A DNA stretch of 64,000 bases from Bdellovibrionaceae bacterium UBA6776 (lineage in GTDB: Bacteria > Bdellovibrionota > Bdellovibrionia > Bdellovibrionales > UBA1609), in assembly GCA_002453155.1 (NCBI GenBank), contig DKGG01000062.1, positions 16,714 through 80,713 of the forward strand, given 5' to 3'. Position 1 is the stretch's first letter, and every line of letters starts with the position of its first letter. Shown in pieces: positions 49,680-57,987 of this stretch. Both the position numbers and the translations under genes were made by a program. The notes under the pieces are model-generated. The model saw only the letters and a list, made by a program, of their open reading frames with translations. It had not been told where the DNA came from and ran no database searches.

Positions 49680-49774
49680 GGAACTCAAAATTTTTGAAAA
49701 CTTGAAGTCTAGGAAATAAATCGGTCATCTTTTGATCTCGGAGGTCCGGTATGGACCGAGGGAAAATTGGTCGG
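49680..49774. repeat. Left direct repeat flanking the toxin-antitoxin module
   Basis: These 95 nt recur at 50438-50536 with one substitution and a 4-nt TGTC insertion in the right copy. The right copy runs into the 3' end of tRNA-Pro, so this left copy carries a detached 7-nt piece of the tRNA end (TGGTCGG on the plus strand) plus the sequence that lies downstream of the tRNA. The GGTCC/GGACC hairpin in it is probably a tRNA terminator copy. The arrangement fits an integration or a duplication at the tRNA. Confidence 0.85.
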
Positions 49775-49829
49775 GCAGACGCGAGAAAAAGCCTTTTGTC
49801 CTCCATATTTTCCAGGGAAAATTCATTTA

Positions 49830-49858
49830 TTGACAATATGTGCGATATACCGCACAAT
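49830..49858 (+). promoter_or_regulatory. Promoter with overlapping operator of the toxin-antitoxin module
   Basis: TTGACA at 49830-49835 and CACAAT at 49853-49858 are separated by 17 nt, a good sigma-70 promoter. Between and over the -10 element lies a perfect inverted repeat TGTGCG/CGCACA (49839-49844 and 49851-49856). An operator on the -10 box is the normal site of autorepression by a HigA-type antitoxin. Confidence 0.75.
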
Positions 49859-49866
49859 AAGGGCAG

Positions 49867-50177
49867 ATGAAAAAGCTTCGAGTGTTAAAAACAACAGAGT
49901 TTGAAAAGTGGTTCTCAAAGTTACAGCCGAAGCTCAAAGCCATTTAGTTGCTCGTTTGGATTTGCTTTCCATTGGTCACTTTGGTGACCATAAAAGGTTT
50001 GATGGTCTGATTGAACTGCGGTGGAAAAATGGAACTCGAGTTTCTACGTTTATGTGGGGCGAGGCGATTGTCGTTGCCCTCAACGGAGGAAATAAAAATG
50101 CCCAACAAAAAGACATCAACAGAGCGAAAAAAATCAGAAACGAAATCCTTGAAGGTTCACGAACCATTCAAAAGTGA
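49867..50177 (+). pseudogene. HigB/RelE-like toxin gene, split by a frameshift
   Basis: Toxin of a type II module of the 'addiction module killer protein' type, whose relatives are ribosome-dependent mRNA endonucleases. The N-terminal 26 codons from ATG 49867 (MKKLRVLKTTEFEKWFSKLQ...) stop at TAG 49945-49947. The rest (LVARLDLLSIGHFGDHK..., through NGTRV, to the stop at 50175-50177) continues in the -1 frame; together they make a normal length of about 103 residues. A missing base near 49940 is the simplest cause, so the toxin should be inactive unless the ribosome slips. I see no canonical slippery heptamer. Sequencing error is also possible. Confidence 0.75.
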
Positions 50178-50412
50178 TGTCTTAAAAGATGTAGATGTGG
50201 TCACTGAGGCATTGCTTGATTGCATTCGCACAGGTGACTTAGAGACATTTCGAGAGCTTCTTGCCGCCCATCTGATGACAGTGAACAAAGTTGAATTGGC
50301 TAAGAAGGCTGGCATTGGCCGACGCACGATTTATGATTTGATTGATCCTGAAAAGGAATTTAATCCAGAGCTTTCTACAATCTCGGCTTTAATTAGAGCA
50401 TTGGCTGCTTGA
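50098..50412 (+). CDS. HigA-like XRE antitoxin
   Basis: Antitoxin partner of the preceding toxin, 104 residues from ATG 50098, seven nt after GGAGGA. The Lys-rich N-terminus (about residues 1-30) should be the flexible toxin-binding part, and the second half has an XRE-type helix-turn-helix (NKVELAKKAGIGRRTIYDL) as in the 'addiction module antidote protein' family. It overlaps the toxin 3' end by 80 nt, an arrangement known for such modules. It is intact although the toxin frame is broken, and it is expected to repress its own promoter at 49830-49858. Confidence 0.85.
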   Translation: MPNKKTSTERKKSETKSLKVHEPFKSDVLKDVDVVTEALLDCIRTGDLETFRELLAAHLMTVNKVELAKKAGIGRRTIYDLIDPEKEFNPELSTISALIRALAA

Positions 50413-50437
50413 TTTTATTTAGTTGTTGGTTACGAGG

Positions 50438-50536
50438 GGAACTCAAAATTTTTGAAAACTTGAAGTCTGTCTAGGAAATAAATCGGTCATCTTTTGATCT
50501 CGGATGTCCGGTATGGACCGAGGGAAAATTGGTCGG
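50438..50536. repeat. Right direct repeat, overlapping the 3' end of tRNA-Pro
   Basis: 99-nt copy of the repeat at 49680-49774 (one substitution plus a 4-nt insertion). It ends within the 3' end of the tRNA gene: TGGTCGG at 50530-50536 is CCA, the discriminator base and three acceptor-stem bases on the minus strand. The two copies bracket 663 nt carrying the toxin-antitoxin module, so one unit is about 758 nt. No integrase gene lies between. Confidence 0.85.
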
Positions 50537-50606
50537 CGCGACTGGATTTGAACCAGCGACCTCTTGCACCCCAAGCAAGTGCGCTACCAGGCTGCGCCAC
50601 GCGCCG
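50530..50606 (-). tRNA. tRNA-Pro (anticodon GGG)
   Basis: On the minus strand a full cloverleaf is visible. The acceptor stem CGGCGCG pairs with CGCGCCG, followed by A and an encoded CCA. The D arm has AGCCTGGTAG, the anticodon stem is CTTGC/GCAAG with loop TTGGGGT (anticodon GGG), and the T arm is GCTGG-TTCAAAT-CCAGT. The length is 77 nt with CCA. It decodes CCC/CCU proline codons. A 95-nt repeat that contains its 3' end lies 756 nt further down (minus strand), flanking a toxin-antitoxin insertion. Confidence 0.97.
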
Positions 50607-50688
50607 ACTCGCCGATAAAAGCGAAGGCACAACCTAAGAAATCCCAGGCCATTTGTCCACCAGTTTTTAGAACACCCCCAAATAGGAG

Positions 50689-51441
50689 CTACAGGTCCGT
50701 GGAGCTGCGCCAGGAGGAAAAGGGCAGAGCCAATGCCTTCAGAAACCCTCGCTCCTGTTGACCCTTGCTAAGCCCCATGGGGAAATCCTCACTTTCTCCC
50801 CCAGGAGTGTAAGTTCTCAGCAATCGGTCCCATATGGAAAACACCGTCCCAAAATTGGAGTTCATCTCCTTGTGGAGGATCGAGTGGTGCTTTCGGTGAA
50901 GGGCGGGAGTGATCCACAAAAAACTCAAAAAACCACTGAGCTTTTGGGGCAGTTGGAAGTTCGAATGTTCAAACAAATTGAAAAACAAAAAGACCAATTC
51001 AAAAATAAAAAGCGTCACATATGAAAATCCCAAAGCCCAAGCGCACAGAATCCGTGCCGAGTTGGCCACAAGAACTTCTCCAAAATGAAATCGAAATGCT
51101 GAAGTGACCTCAATGGAAGCATCACTGTGATGAACACTGTGAAAGCGAAACAAAAAAGAATTCAAGTGAAACAAGCGGTGAAAACAATAGGCCAAAAAAT
51201 CCAGTAAAAATACGCCGGCTGTAACTTCCATCCAACTGGGGGTGTGAGTGCTTAACAATTGAGTCAACTGGCCAAACACCACAACTAAAGATAGATTGAA
51301 GGCACCCAATCCTAAATTGGTCAGACGTCGCGATCGCAGCTGCGGAGTTTTACGTCTGTGCGGCGACCACTTTTGCAAAATCAAAAATAAAATAAAAAAT
51401 GCAAGGAAGAACAGTAGCCGAAACGACATCACATCTTTCAT
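50689..51441 (-). CDS. Fatty acid hydroxylase / sterol desaturase family protein
   Basis: Integral membrane di-iron oxygenase-like protein, 250 residues. Three histidine boxes are in order: HRLFH, HSVHH and HRKHH, each separated by membrane helices, as in the fatty acid hydroxylase superfamily. Four or five transmembrane segments are predicted. In bacteria such proteins hydroxylate or desaturate fatty acids, sphingolipid-like lipids or carotenoids; the substrate here is unknown. It is next to an outer-membrane-like gene that ends 2 nt upstream of its start and is probably in the same transcript. Confidence 0.85.
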   Translation of the reverse strand: MKDVMSFRLLFFLAFFILFLILQKWSPHRRKTPQLRSRRLTNLGLGAFNLSLVVVFGQLTQLLSTHTPSWMEVTAGVFLLDFLAYCFHRLFHLNSFLFRFHSVHHSDASIEVTSAFRFHFGEVLVANSARILCAWALGFSYVTLFIFELVFLFFNLFEHSNFQLPQKLSGFLSFLWITPALHRKHHSILHKEMNSNFGTVFSIWDRLLRTYTPGGESEDFPMGLSKGQQERGFLKALALPFSSWRSSTDL

Positions 51442-51443
51442 GA

Positions 51444-52004
51444 TTAAAAAAGAATCGTGGGCCCCACGCCTAAATAGATGGTTTTTCCGGGGCCGTTAAA
51501 AAATTTCAGCTCCGATCTCAACTTCACGTGTTCTGAAAAAGCAAAAAAGCCTCCAAAGCCCATGTGAATCCCTCCAGTGTGAACATAGCCAAAACTCTGC
51601 CAGGAGTTGGGGGCCCGCTGGTAGTAAAAGTAGTCCAGGCCACCTAAAAGAAACAGCTCCAGCGTTTGTTCAATCACAATATCAATTTTCAGTCCTGCGG
51701 AAAAATTGTAGGCGGTGACACCATAGCCCCGTGCACTCATGAATTGGTATTCCAAATTCCAAATGGATGAGGGGTGAAAGTAAGAAATTCCCCACATGCG
51801 GTATTGATCTCGAACGCCAGGAAGTCCGCCCCAGGGCAGCCAAGTTCCCACGGTGATTCCGACCTCATCCAATTCGGCATTTTTGAATTCAAAATTGGCG
51901 CGCGCTGGTGAGGCCAAAAGCATCCCAAGCATTAAAGCAATACAGAAAAAGCTCGAACCGGCCTTTTCAAACCAAATTCTTTTTCCTGGCATCCCACCCA
52001 TCAC
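51444..52004 (-). CDS. Outer-membrane beta-barrel-like protein, hypothetical
   Basis: A 186-residue exported protein, unrecognised. A signal peptide is present (hydrophobic stretch FFCIALMLGMLLAS, cleavage near PARA-NFEF) behind a rather long n-region; starts at 52004, 52001 and 51992 are all possible. The mature part alternates aromatic and polar residues (YFHPSSIWNLEYQF, LGGLDYFYYQ), ends in an aromatic residue (GPTILF) and is the right size for an eight-stranded outer-membrane barrel. It is divergent from ldcA, with only 18 nt between, so promoters overlap the coding starts. Confidence 0.75.
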   Translation of the reverse strand: MMGGMPGKRIWFEKAGSSFFCIALMLGMLLASPARANFEFKNAELDEVGITVGTWLPWGGLPGVRDQYRMWGISYFHPSSIWNLEYQFMSARGYGVTAYNFSAGLKIDIVIEQTLELFLLGGLDYFYYQRAPNSWQSFGYVHTGGIHMGFGGFFAFSEHVKLRSELKFFNGPGKTIYLGVGPTILF

Positions 52005-52022
52005 CTCGTTAGTATAGGGCCC

Positions 52023-52964
52023 ATGGCTCTCTCAAGAAACAAAAAAGACTGGAAGGTTTTGCAACCCGGGGATCAGGTGGACATCGTCGCTCCGGGATTT
52101 CGTTGCTCAAAAGATGAGCTAAAAGGCGCTCAGGACTTTATTCAGTCCTTAGGTCTAAGGCCGCGGGTTCCGAAAAATCTGTTTCAAGGCCGAAGTCTTT
52201 TTTCAAACACCGATGAATTTCGATTTGAACATTTGGTGGACTCTCTTCTCTCTAAAGAGTCCCAAGCAGTCTGGTGTTTAAGAGGGGGTTATGGCTCCAT
52301 TCGACTTCTTCCCCATCTGAAAAAAGTCAAAGCTCCTCGAGACACAAAGGTGTTCTTAGGTTACTCGGACATCACCTCGCTTCATGTGTTTTTGAATCAG
52401 GTCTGGGGATGGTCTACCTTGCATTCTCCGGTGTTGGACCGCTTCGGTGGAGCTCGGTTCAAACCGTTAGAGTTAAAAGAGATCAAGGGAGTTTTGTTTG
52501 GTTCTGCAAAACAGCAGCACTTCTCCAATTTGAAACCCCTCAATGAAGCCGCCAAAAAGAAGTTCACTTTGAAATCATCCATTGTGGGCGGCAACTTGGC
52601 GGTGATCCAATCCTCTTTGGGCACGCCTTTTCAAATCAACTTGAGAAATAAGATTTTATTTTTAGAAGACATTGGCGAGCGACCTCACCGATTGGACCGC
52701 ATGCTCACTCATTTGGAACAAACAGGGGCTCTCAAAGGCTTTCGAGGAGTTCTCTTTGGCGACATGGTTTTGAAAGACACCAAAGAGCGTCGGCAAATTT
52801 GGTCCGAGGTGGTGCATCGGTTTGCTCAGAGTCAAAATGTGCCCATGTTTCGAGGGCTCAAAGTGGGGCATGGACCCGCTCAAAGAATTCTGCCTCTCAA
52901 TACTAAGGCGACTCTGTTTGGCGGAAGCCGCGGAGTGCTTGAAGTGGAAACGGGAGGACGTTGA
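52023..52964 (+). CDS. ldcA: LD-carboxypeptidase (peptidase S66)
   Basis: Removes the terminal D-alanine from tetrapeptide-containing muropeptides during cell-wall recycling. The 313-residue protein has the S66 pattern: a nucleophile Ser in FLGYSDITSL (GYSD, near residue 117), then the Glu in LFLEDIGE and the His in GLKVGHGPAQ as the other two members of the triad. It is the first gene of an operon with a serine hydrolase and mpl, both also in peptidoglycan recycling. For a predator it could also act on prey-derived muropeptides. Confidence 0.9.
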   Translation: MALSRNKKDWKVLQPGDQVDIVAPGFRCSKDELKGAQDFIQSLGLRPRVPKNLFQGRSLFSNTDEFRFEHLVDSLLSKESQAVWCLRGGYGSIRLLPHLKKVKAPRDTKVFLGYSDITSLHVFLNQVWGWSTLHSPVLDRFGGARFKPLELKEIKGVLFGSAKQQHFSNLKPLNEAAKKKFTLKSSIVGGNLAVIQSSLGTPFQINLRNKILFLEDIGERPHRLDRMLTHLEQTGALKGFRGVLFGDMVLKDTKERRQIWSEVVHRFAQSQNVPMFRGLKVGHGPAQRILPLNTKATLFGGSRGVLEVETGGR

Positions 52965-54047
52965 TTGCCTTACCGATCGATCTTGCAAAGAGAGTTTGAC
53001 CATCAACTGCGTGAACATGTGGGAGATCCCCTCATGTATGCGCCCTCTCAAAAGCTCAGTGTGATTTCTGAAGGGAAAGTTCTCTTTCGCTGGAGTTGTG
53101 GCGAGGACTTTGAGTTTTTCGATTTGGCTTCTCTCACCAAGATTTTGTTTTCAGCACCCTTGTGGGTGCGTCTCCTTCAACACTCAAGCCTTGATGTGAA
53201 GGACGAAGCAAGAGTTTACCTTCCTTGGTGGAAAAATGGTGACGGCGTCACCGTGGAGCAGCTGCTCATTCACAGCTCGGGCCTAACTTGGTGGAAGCCC
53301 TTTTTCAAAAAGATCAAAGAGGGCAGTCTTCAAAAAAGGCGAGAACAACTGATAGAGCTATTGAAAAAAGAGGTTCCCGAAAATCCCGGGCAAGTTTGCA
53401 TGTATTCGGATTTGTCTTTGTTTTACTTGGGGTTGATTGCCGAAGAGGTCTTTCAAAAAAGTTTGATGGATCTTTGGTTGGAAACCAAAGCGCAAATGGG
53501 CTATGAAAGTTTGCATTTTCAAAAGGCGAATCAATTGAGCCATAAAAAATCGTCTTACGCTCCCACAGGTTTTTCCGAGTGGCGCGAAAAAGAACTTCAA
53601 GGGGAGGTCCATGACGACAATGCTTGGTCCTTTGGAGGGGTTGCGCCACATGCGGGACTCTTTGGTGGCTTGGAAGATTTGGAAAACTACCTTCTTTCCA
53701 TGAGAAAACTCTCGCTTGGAGATCCGGCCTGTGCTCTCAAGCCGGACTTCGCACAAAGATTTTTTCAACGTAAGACGCCAAAGTCTTTGGGGGATTTTGG
53801 TTATTTGTTTATGAAGCCCACCAAAGGAGCCTCCAGTGCAGGAAGGTTCTTCGACGACTCGTCCTTTGGACACACCGGTTTTACGGGAACATCCATTTGG
53901 TATTCTCCTAAAAAAGATTTAGGTGTGATTTTGTTGACCAACCGGGTTCAGTTGGGAGTGGATTTGCCACACTTTAAAGTTTATCGCCCCTTGGTTCATG
54001 ATTTGGTGGGGCAAATCGTTTTGGGAAGTGAATGGGGGGAGAGATGA
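52965..54047 (+). CDS. Serine hydrolase, beta-lactamase/D-Ala-carboxypeptidase-like
   Basis: A 360-residue penicillin-binding-protein/class C beta-lactamase-fold enzyme. The SxxK nucleophile motif is in DLASLTKILF (Ser-Leu-Thr-Lys), MYSDLS replaces the usual YxN, and GHTGFTGTS near the C-terminus is the HTG triad equivalent. No signal peptide is visible, so it should act in the cytoplasm, as would be useful for recycled muropeptides. It starts at TTG 52965 directly after the ldcA stop, and its own stop overlaps mpl (ATGA). The changed second motif (YSD) leaves some doubt about catalysis. Confidence 0.8.
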   Translation: MPYRSILQREFDHQLREHVGDPLMYAPSQKLSVISEGKVLFRWSCGEDFEFFDLASLTKILFSAPLWVRLLQHSSLDVKDEARVYLPWWKNGDGVTVEQLLIHSSGLTWWKPFFKKIKEGSLQKRREQLIELLKKEVPENPGQVCMYSDLSLFYLGLIAEEVFQKSLMDLWLETKAQMGYESLHFQKANQLSHKKSSYAPTGFSEWREKELQGEVHDDNAWSFGGVAPHAGLFGGLEDLENYLLSMRKLSLGDPACALKPDFAQRFFQRKTPKSLGDFGYLFMKPTKGASSAGRFFDDSSFGHTGFTGTSIWYSPKKDLGVILLTNRVQLGVDLPHFKVYRPLVHDLVGQIVLGSEWGER

Positions 54048-55474
54048 ATTTGAAACCCGGACAAAAAGTTTATTTGATGGGAGTTTGCGGAACGGCCATG
54101 GCCTCCTTGGCGGGAATTTTTAAAGAAATGGGCTTTCAGGTGGCGGGCAGCGATCAGAATGTTTATCCGCCGATGTCGACCATGCTTGAAAATTTGAACA
54201 TTCCCATTTTCAATGGCTACCGCGCAGAAAATCTCAAAGAGTTTCAGCCGGACTTTGTGATTGTGGGCAATGTGATTTCTCGCTCCAACCCTGAAGCCGA
54301 GTACTTGCTCTCTCAAGAAATTCCCTACACCAGTCTTCCTCAAGCCATGGGTGAGTTTGTCATTGGCTCTAGAGATTCCTATGTGGTCAGTGGCACCCAC
54401 GGAAAAACCACCACTTCGTCTTTGCTGGCATGGGTTTTAGAATCTTTGGGAAAGGAGCCTGGGTTTTTAATCGGTGGACTTCCTTTGAATTTTAAAAGTT
54501 CTTTCCGACCTCCTCAAAAAGACATTTTTGTCATTGAAGGGGACGAATACGACACAGCCTTTTTCGACAAAGTGCCAAAGTTTGTTCATTACAAACCGAA
54601 ACATGTGATTTTAACTTCCATAGAGTTTGATCATGCCGACATTTACAAAGACTTGGATCAGATTCTTCAAGCTTTTCGTAGGCTTTTAGAGTTGATTCCG
54701 GAAGATGGAACTTTGGTGTACAATGCCCAAGATAAAAACATCGAATCTTTACTGAAGTATTGCCGTGGCCAAAAAGTGTCTTATGGATTTGAATCGGGCG
54801 ATTACACCCTCAGTGATAGGTCCAATGTTCTTGGACGCAATCAATTTCGAGTCTTTAAAAAAGACGGGGATAAAAAACGCAGTGTTGCGGATTTGGCCCT
54901 AAAAGTTTTTGGACCACACAACACCATGAACGCCCTAGGAGTTTTTGCTCTGATGCACACTTTGGGGTTTGAGCAGGGTGCGGTGCTTTCGGCCTTGGCC
55001 AGTTTTAAAGGCGTTAAAAGACGGCAAGAAATTTTGCTCGAGAACAAAGACTATGCATTGATTGAAGATTTCGCACACCATCCAACGGCGGTGCGTTTGA
55101 CCATCGAGGCCATGAAGGAAAAGTATCCAGATCGGCGTTTGCTTGCTGTTTTTGAGCCACGCTCGGCAACCTCTCGCAGAAAGTATTTTCAAGATCAATT
55201 TGAAGAGGCCTTTTCCCATGCGGACGCCTTGTTTTTGTCCGTTCCCTATGAGGCCGCAAAAATTCCTGAGGGGGAGAGATTTTCCTCCAAAGAGGTGGTG
55301 GACCACTTGAAAGCTTCGGGCCATGAGGCCTTTTTGGGAGAGAATGCAAAGGAATTGGTCTCTGAAATCGAGCGTTATAAATCTCCGGGAGATGTGGTTT
55401 TAGTGATGAGCAACGGAGGATTCGACGGGATCTATGGGCAGCTGCGCTCAGTGCTTGACCAATCCAACACCTGA
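54044..55474 (+). CDS. mpl: UDP-N-acetylmuramate:L-alanyl-gamma-D-glutamyl-meso-diaminopimelate ligase
   Basis: Reattaches recycled murein tripeptide to UDP-MurNAc, bypassing MurC-MurE. The 476-residue Mur-ligase has the N-terminal nucleotide-binding domain (YLMGVCGTAMASLAG, AGSDQNVYPPMS), the ATP loop GTHGKTTTSSLLAWVLE, EGDEYDTAFFDK, and DFAHHPTAVRLTI in the C-terminal part. The EGDEYD and HYKPKHVILTSIEFDHADI segments are specific to Mpl versus MurC. I choose ATG 54044 (GGGGGAGAG before it; ATGA overlap with the preceding stop). Together with ldcA it makes a recycling operon. Confidence 0.93.
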   Translation: MNLKPGQKVYLMGVCGTAMASLAGIFKEMGFQVAGSDQNVYPPMSTMLENLNIPIFNGYRAENLKEFQPDFVIVGNVISRSNPEAEYLLSQEIPYTSLPQAMGEFVIGSRDSYVVSGTHGKTTTSSLLAWVLESLGKEPGFLIGGLPLNFKSSFRPPQKDIFVIEGDEYDTAFFDKVPKFVHYKPKHVILTSIEFDHADIYKDLDQILQAFRRLLELIPEDGTLVYNAQDKNIESLLKYCRGQKVSYGFESGDYTLSDRSNVLGRNQFRVFKKDGDKKRSVADLALKVFGPHNTMNALGVFALMHTLGFEQGAVLSALASFKGVKRRQEILLENKDYALIEDFAHHPTAVRLTIEAMKEKYPDRRLLAVFEPRSATSRRKYFQDQFEEAFSHADALFLSVPYEAAKIPEGERFSSKEVVDHLKASGHEAFLGENAKELVSEIERYKSPGDVVLVMSNGGFDGIYGQLRSVLDQSNT

Positions 55475-55494
55475 GGGCTAGCGTCGAGGCCTCT

Positions 55495-57987
55495 ATGGGG
55501 ACTCCAAACGAAAAAGACATCGAAAAAATGACGCCTTTGATGCGCCAGTATTGGTCCATCAAAAAAGACCATCTGGACAAAATCCTTCTTTTTAGAATGG
55601 GAGACTTTTTCGAAATGTTTCATCAAGACGCCGAAGAAGCGGCGCCTTTGTTGAACATTGCTCTCACTCAAAGAAATAAAAAAGGCGGGGATGACACCAA
55701 AATGTGTGGGGTGCCCCACCACAGCATTGCAGGGCCCATTGCAAAGCTTTTGGCCCTGGGGAAAAAGGTTGCGATTTGCGATCAGGTGGAAGATCCGGCC
55801 CAGGCAAAAGGCATTGTTCGTCGTGCCGTCACAAAAATTTTAACTCCAGGAATGGTTTACGATCCGGAGACCTTGGATCAAGTTCAGGCCAATTATCTGG
55901 CCGCTTATGACGACCAGGTGATTGCGTTTTTTGATTCCAGCACCTTGGAGGCCTTTCAGTTTCGTTTTCATTCATTGAGCGAAAGAGAGCAGCTGCTTCA
56001 ACTGTTGAAGCCCACCGAATTGATTTTGAATTTGGATCAAAAGGTTGAGCGCGAAAAAACCGGGCGTGGTGAATTTTTATTTTCCATTTTTGAAAAGTCT
56101 GGCCAACCCCAAGAGCGTTTGAAGTTTTATTTAGAGTCTTTGAACCAAGGGGAGCTGGAGTATGCTTGGCCTGAATTCATTCAAAGAAATTTCAAGCAAG
56201 GTTTGATTCTTTCTCCAAAGGTGATTTCGCACTTGGAGATTTTTGAAAACTACCGCGGAGACACGGCGGGAAGCCTTTTTGAGGCGATCAATCGGACGAA
56301 GACCAGCGCCGGGGCGAGACTGCTGAAAGATTGGATTCGATTTCCTCTTTCAGAAGAAGCCGAAATTTTAAAACGCCAAGATCAAGTGGCCCGATGGATT
56401 CAAGATCCAAGCCGTTTGAAGTCCATTCGATCGTTGCTGGGTTCCATGGGAGATTTGGAGCGACGACTGGGTCGGATTTCTTCCAGCGTGTGTGGACCTC
56501 GAGATTTTTTGAGTTTTTCTGAAATTGTAGATACCGGTTTGAAAATCAATGCTTTGGTTTTTGGAGAGCGGGCAGAGGCTCAAACTCCAGGTTTTGGGTT
56601 GGTCGCTTTAAAAGATCAGATCGAAAGAACCTTTGTCAGTGAGCCGCCGCTCAATTTGAAAGACGGCGGGTTTGTTGATCGCGGCGTTTATCCCGAGCTG
56701 GATGAACTGATAGACCTTTCGGAAAACGCGCAAAGTTTGATTTCTAAGTTGGAGCAGCGGGAAAAAGAAGCTCTTGGTGTGACCTCTTTAAAGGTGCGCT
56801 ACAACAATGTGTTTGGATACTACATTGAGTTGACAAAGACCCACGCAGAAAAAGCGCCAGGTCACTACATGCGAAAGCAAACATTGACCAATGCCGAGCG
56901 TTTCACCACAGAAGAGTTGAATCAACTGGAAGAGAAAGTTCTTTCAGCCCGTACCAAGCGGGTCCAGTTGGAAATGGAAATTTTTGAAGGCTTTCGAAAA
57001 AAGATTTTAGATCTTTCCATGGAAATTACCCATGCGGCCAGAGCTTGGGCTGAAGTGGATGTATTGACCGCACTTTCCTGGCTCGCCATCGAAAGAAAAT
57101 ATGTGCGTCCGCGATTTGTATCAGAGCCTGTTTTAAATTTTGAATTGTCTCGCCATCCAGTTTTGGAGCAGGGGATGAAGGGCTTTGTTCCCAATTCGGT
57201 TCATATGAAAAACGGCGACGTGATTTTGATCACCGGGCCGAACATGGCGGGGAAGTCTACGGTCATGAGGCAGGTCGCACTGAATGTGATTTTGGCTCAA
57301 ATGGGAAGTTTTGTTCCCTGTGAAAAGGCAGAGATGCCTTTGTTTAAAAAATTATTTTCGAGGGTTGGGGCTTCAGATTTTCTTTTGGAAGGTCTTTCCA
57401 CATTTATGGTGGAAATGACGGAAGCGGCAGAAATATTAAACTCTTTTGATGAGAAGTCGCTGATTTTGATGGATGAAATCGGACGGGGGACCAGCACCTA
57501 CGATGGGATGAGTTTGGCACAAGCGATCATTGAACATTTTGTGGAGTCTCAAAAAGGCTTTACCTTATTTTCGACCCACTACCATGAACTGACTCAATTG
57601 GAATCTTTGTACCCTCAAGTTCAAAATTTTCATATGAGTGCCAAAGAAAGCCAGGGCAAACTGCAGTTTCAACACACTTTGAAAAAAGGCCCGGCCAATC
57701 AATCTTACGGGATTCAGGTGGCAAGGCTTGCCGGGGTTCCCTCTCGAGTCACCGAGCGCGCCCGCCAAATTTTGCAAGGACTGGAGGCGGAGTCTTTTGG
57801 AGAATCCAAGTCCTCGGTTCAGATGGATCTGTTTCAAACAGCAGGTCGGCGTTCGGAGGAAACTCCTAAAGACGTGGTGAAAGAGAATCACCCCATGCTT
57901 TCAGAACTTCAAAAAATGTCTTTGTCCGAGATGACTCCTTTGGAAGTTTTGATGAAAGTGAATGAATGGCAAAAAAGTCTTTCTTAA
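55495..57987 (+). CDS. mutS: DNA mismatch repair protein MutS
   Basis: Recognises mismatches and starts repair. The 830-residue protein has the mismatch-binding N-domain with FRMGDFFEMF (Phe-x-Glu), connector and lever domains, and an ATPase domain with Walker A GPNMAGKST, Walker B LILMDEIGRGTSTYDG and the STHYHEL helix. Length and order are normal for MutS1. It is followed by glnD with a 22-nt overlap and lies 20 nt after mpl, so it shares the transcript. Confidence 0.97.
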   Translation: MGTPNEKDIEKMTPLMRQYWSIKKDHLDKILLFRMGDFFEMFHQDAEEAAPLLNIALTQRNKKGGDDTKMCGVPHHSIAGPIAKLLALGKKVAICDQVEDPAQAKGIVRRAVTKILTPGMVYDPETLDQVQANYLAAYDDQVIAFFDSSTLEAFQFRFHSLSEREQLLQLLKPTELILNLDQKVEREKTGRGEFLFSIFEKSGQPQERLKFYLESLNQGELEYAWPEFIQRNFKQGLILSPKVISHLEIFENYRGDTAGSLFEAINRTKTSAGARLLKDWIRFPLSEEAEILKRQDQVARWIQDPSRLKSIRSLLGSMGDLERRLGRISSSVCGPRDFLSFSEIVDTGLKINALVFGERAEAQTPGFGLVALKDQIERTFVSEPPLNLKDGGFVDRGVYPELDELIDLSENAQSLISKLEQREKEALGVTSLKVRYNNVFGYYIELTKTHAEKAPGHYMRKQTLTNAERFTTEELNQLEEKVLSARTKRVQLEMEIFEGFRKKILDLSMEITHAARAWAEVDVLTALSWLAIERKYVRPRFVSEPVLNFELSRHPVLEQGMKGFVPNSVHMKNGDVILITGPNMAGKSTVMRQVALNVILAQMGSFVPCEKAEMPLFKKLFSRVGASDFLLEGLSTFMVEMTEAAEILNSFDEKSLILMDEIGRGTSTYDGMSLAQAIIEHFVESQKGFTLFSTHYHELTQLESLYPQVQNFHMSAKESQGKLQFQHTLKKGPANQSYGIQVARLAGVPSRVTERARQILQGLEAESFGESKSSVQMDLFQTAGRRSEETPKDVVKENHPMLSELQKMSLSEMTPLEVLMKVNEWQKSLS

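Larger units (their letters stand above)
49518..49866. other. Gap between the exported protein and the toxin-antitoxin module
   Basis: This 349-nt region holds no gene that I can support. Its right part contains the left direct repeat (49680-49774) and, at 49830-49858, the promoter and operator of the toxin-antitoxin module. The left part (49518-49679) shows no clear structure. Confidence 0.6.

Noticed and set aside
49908..50177. Calling the frame at 49908 a complete small gene
   Set aside because: Its first dozen residues are out of frame with the toxin family; the conserved N-terminus is in the other frame from 49867, so this is a frameshifted toxin gene.
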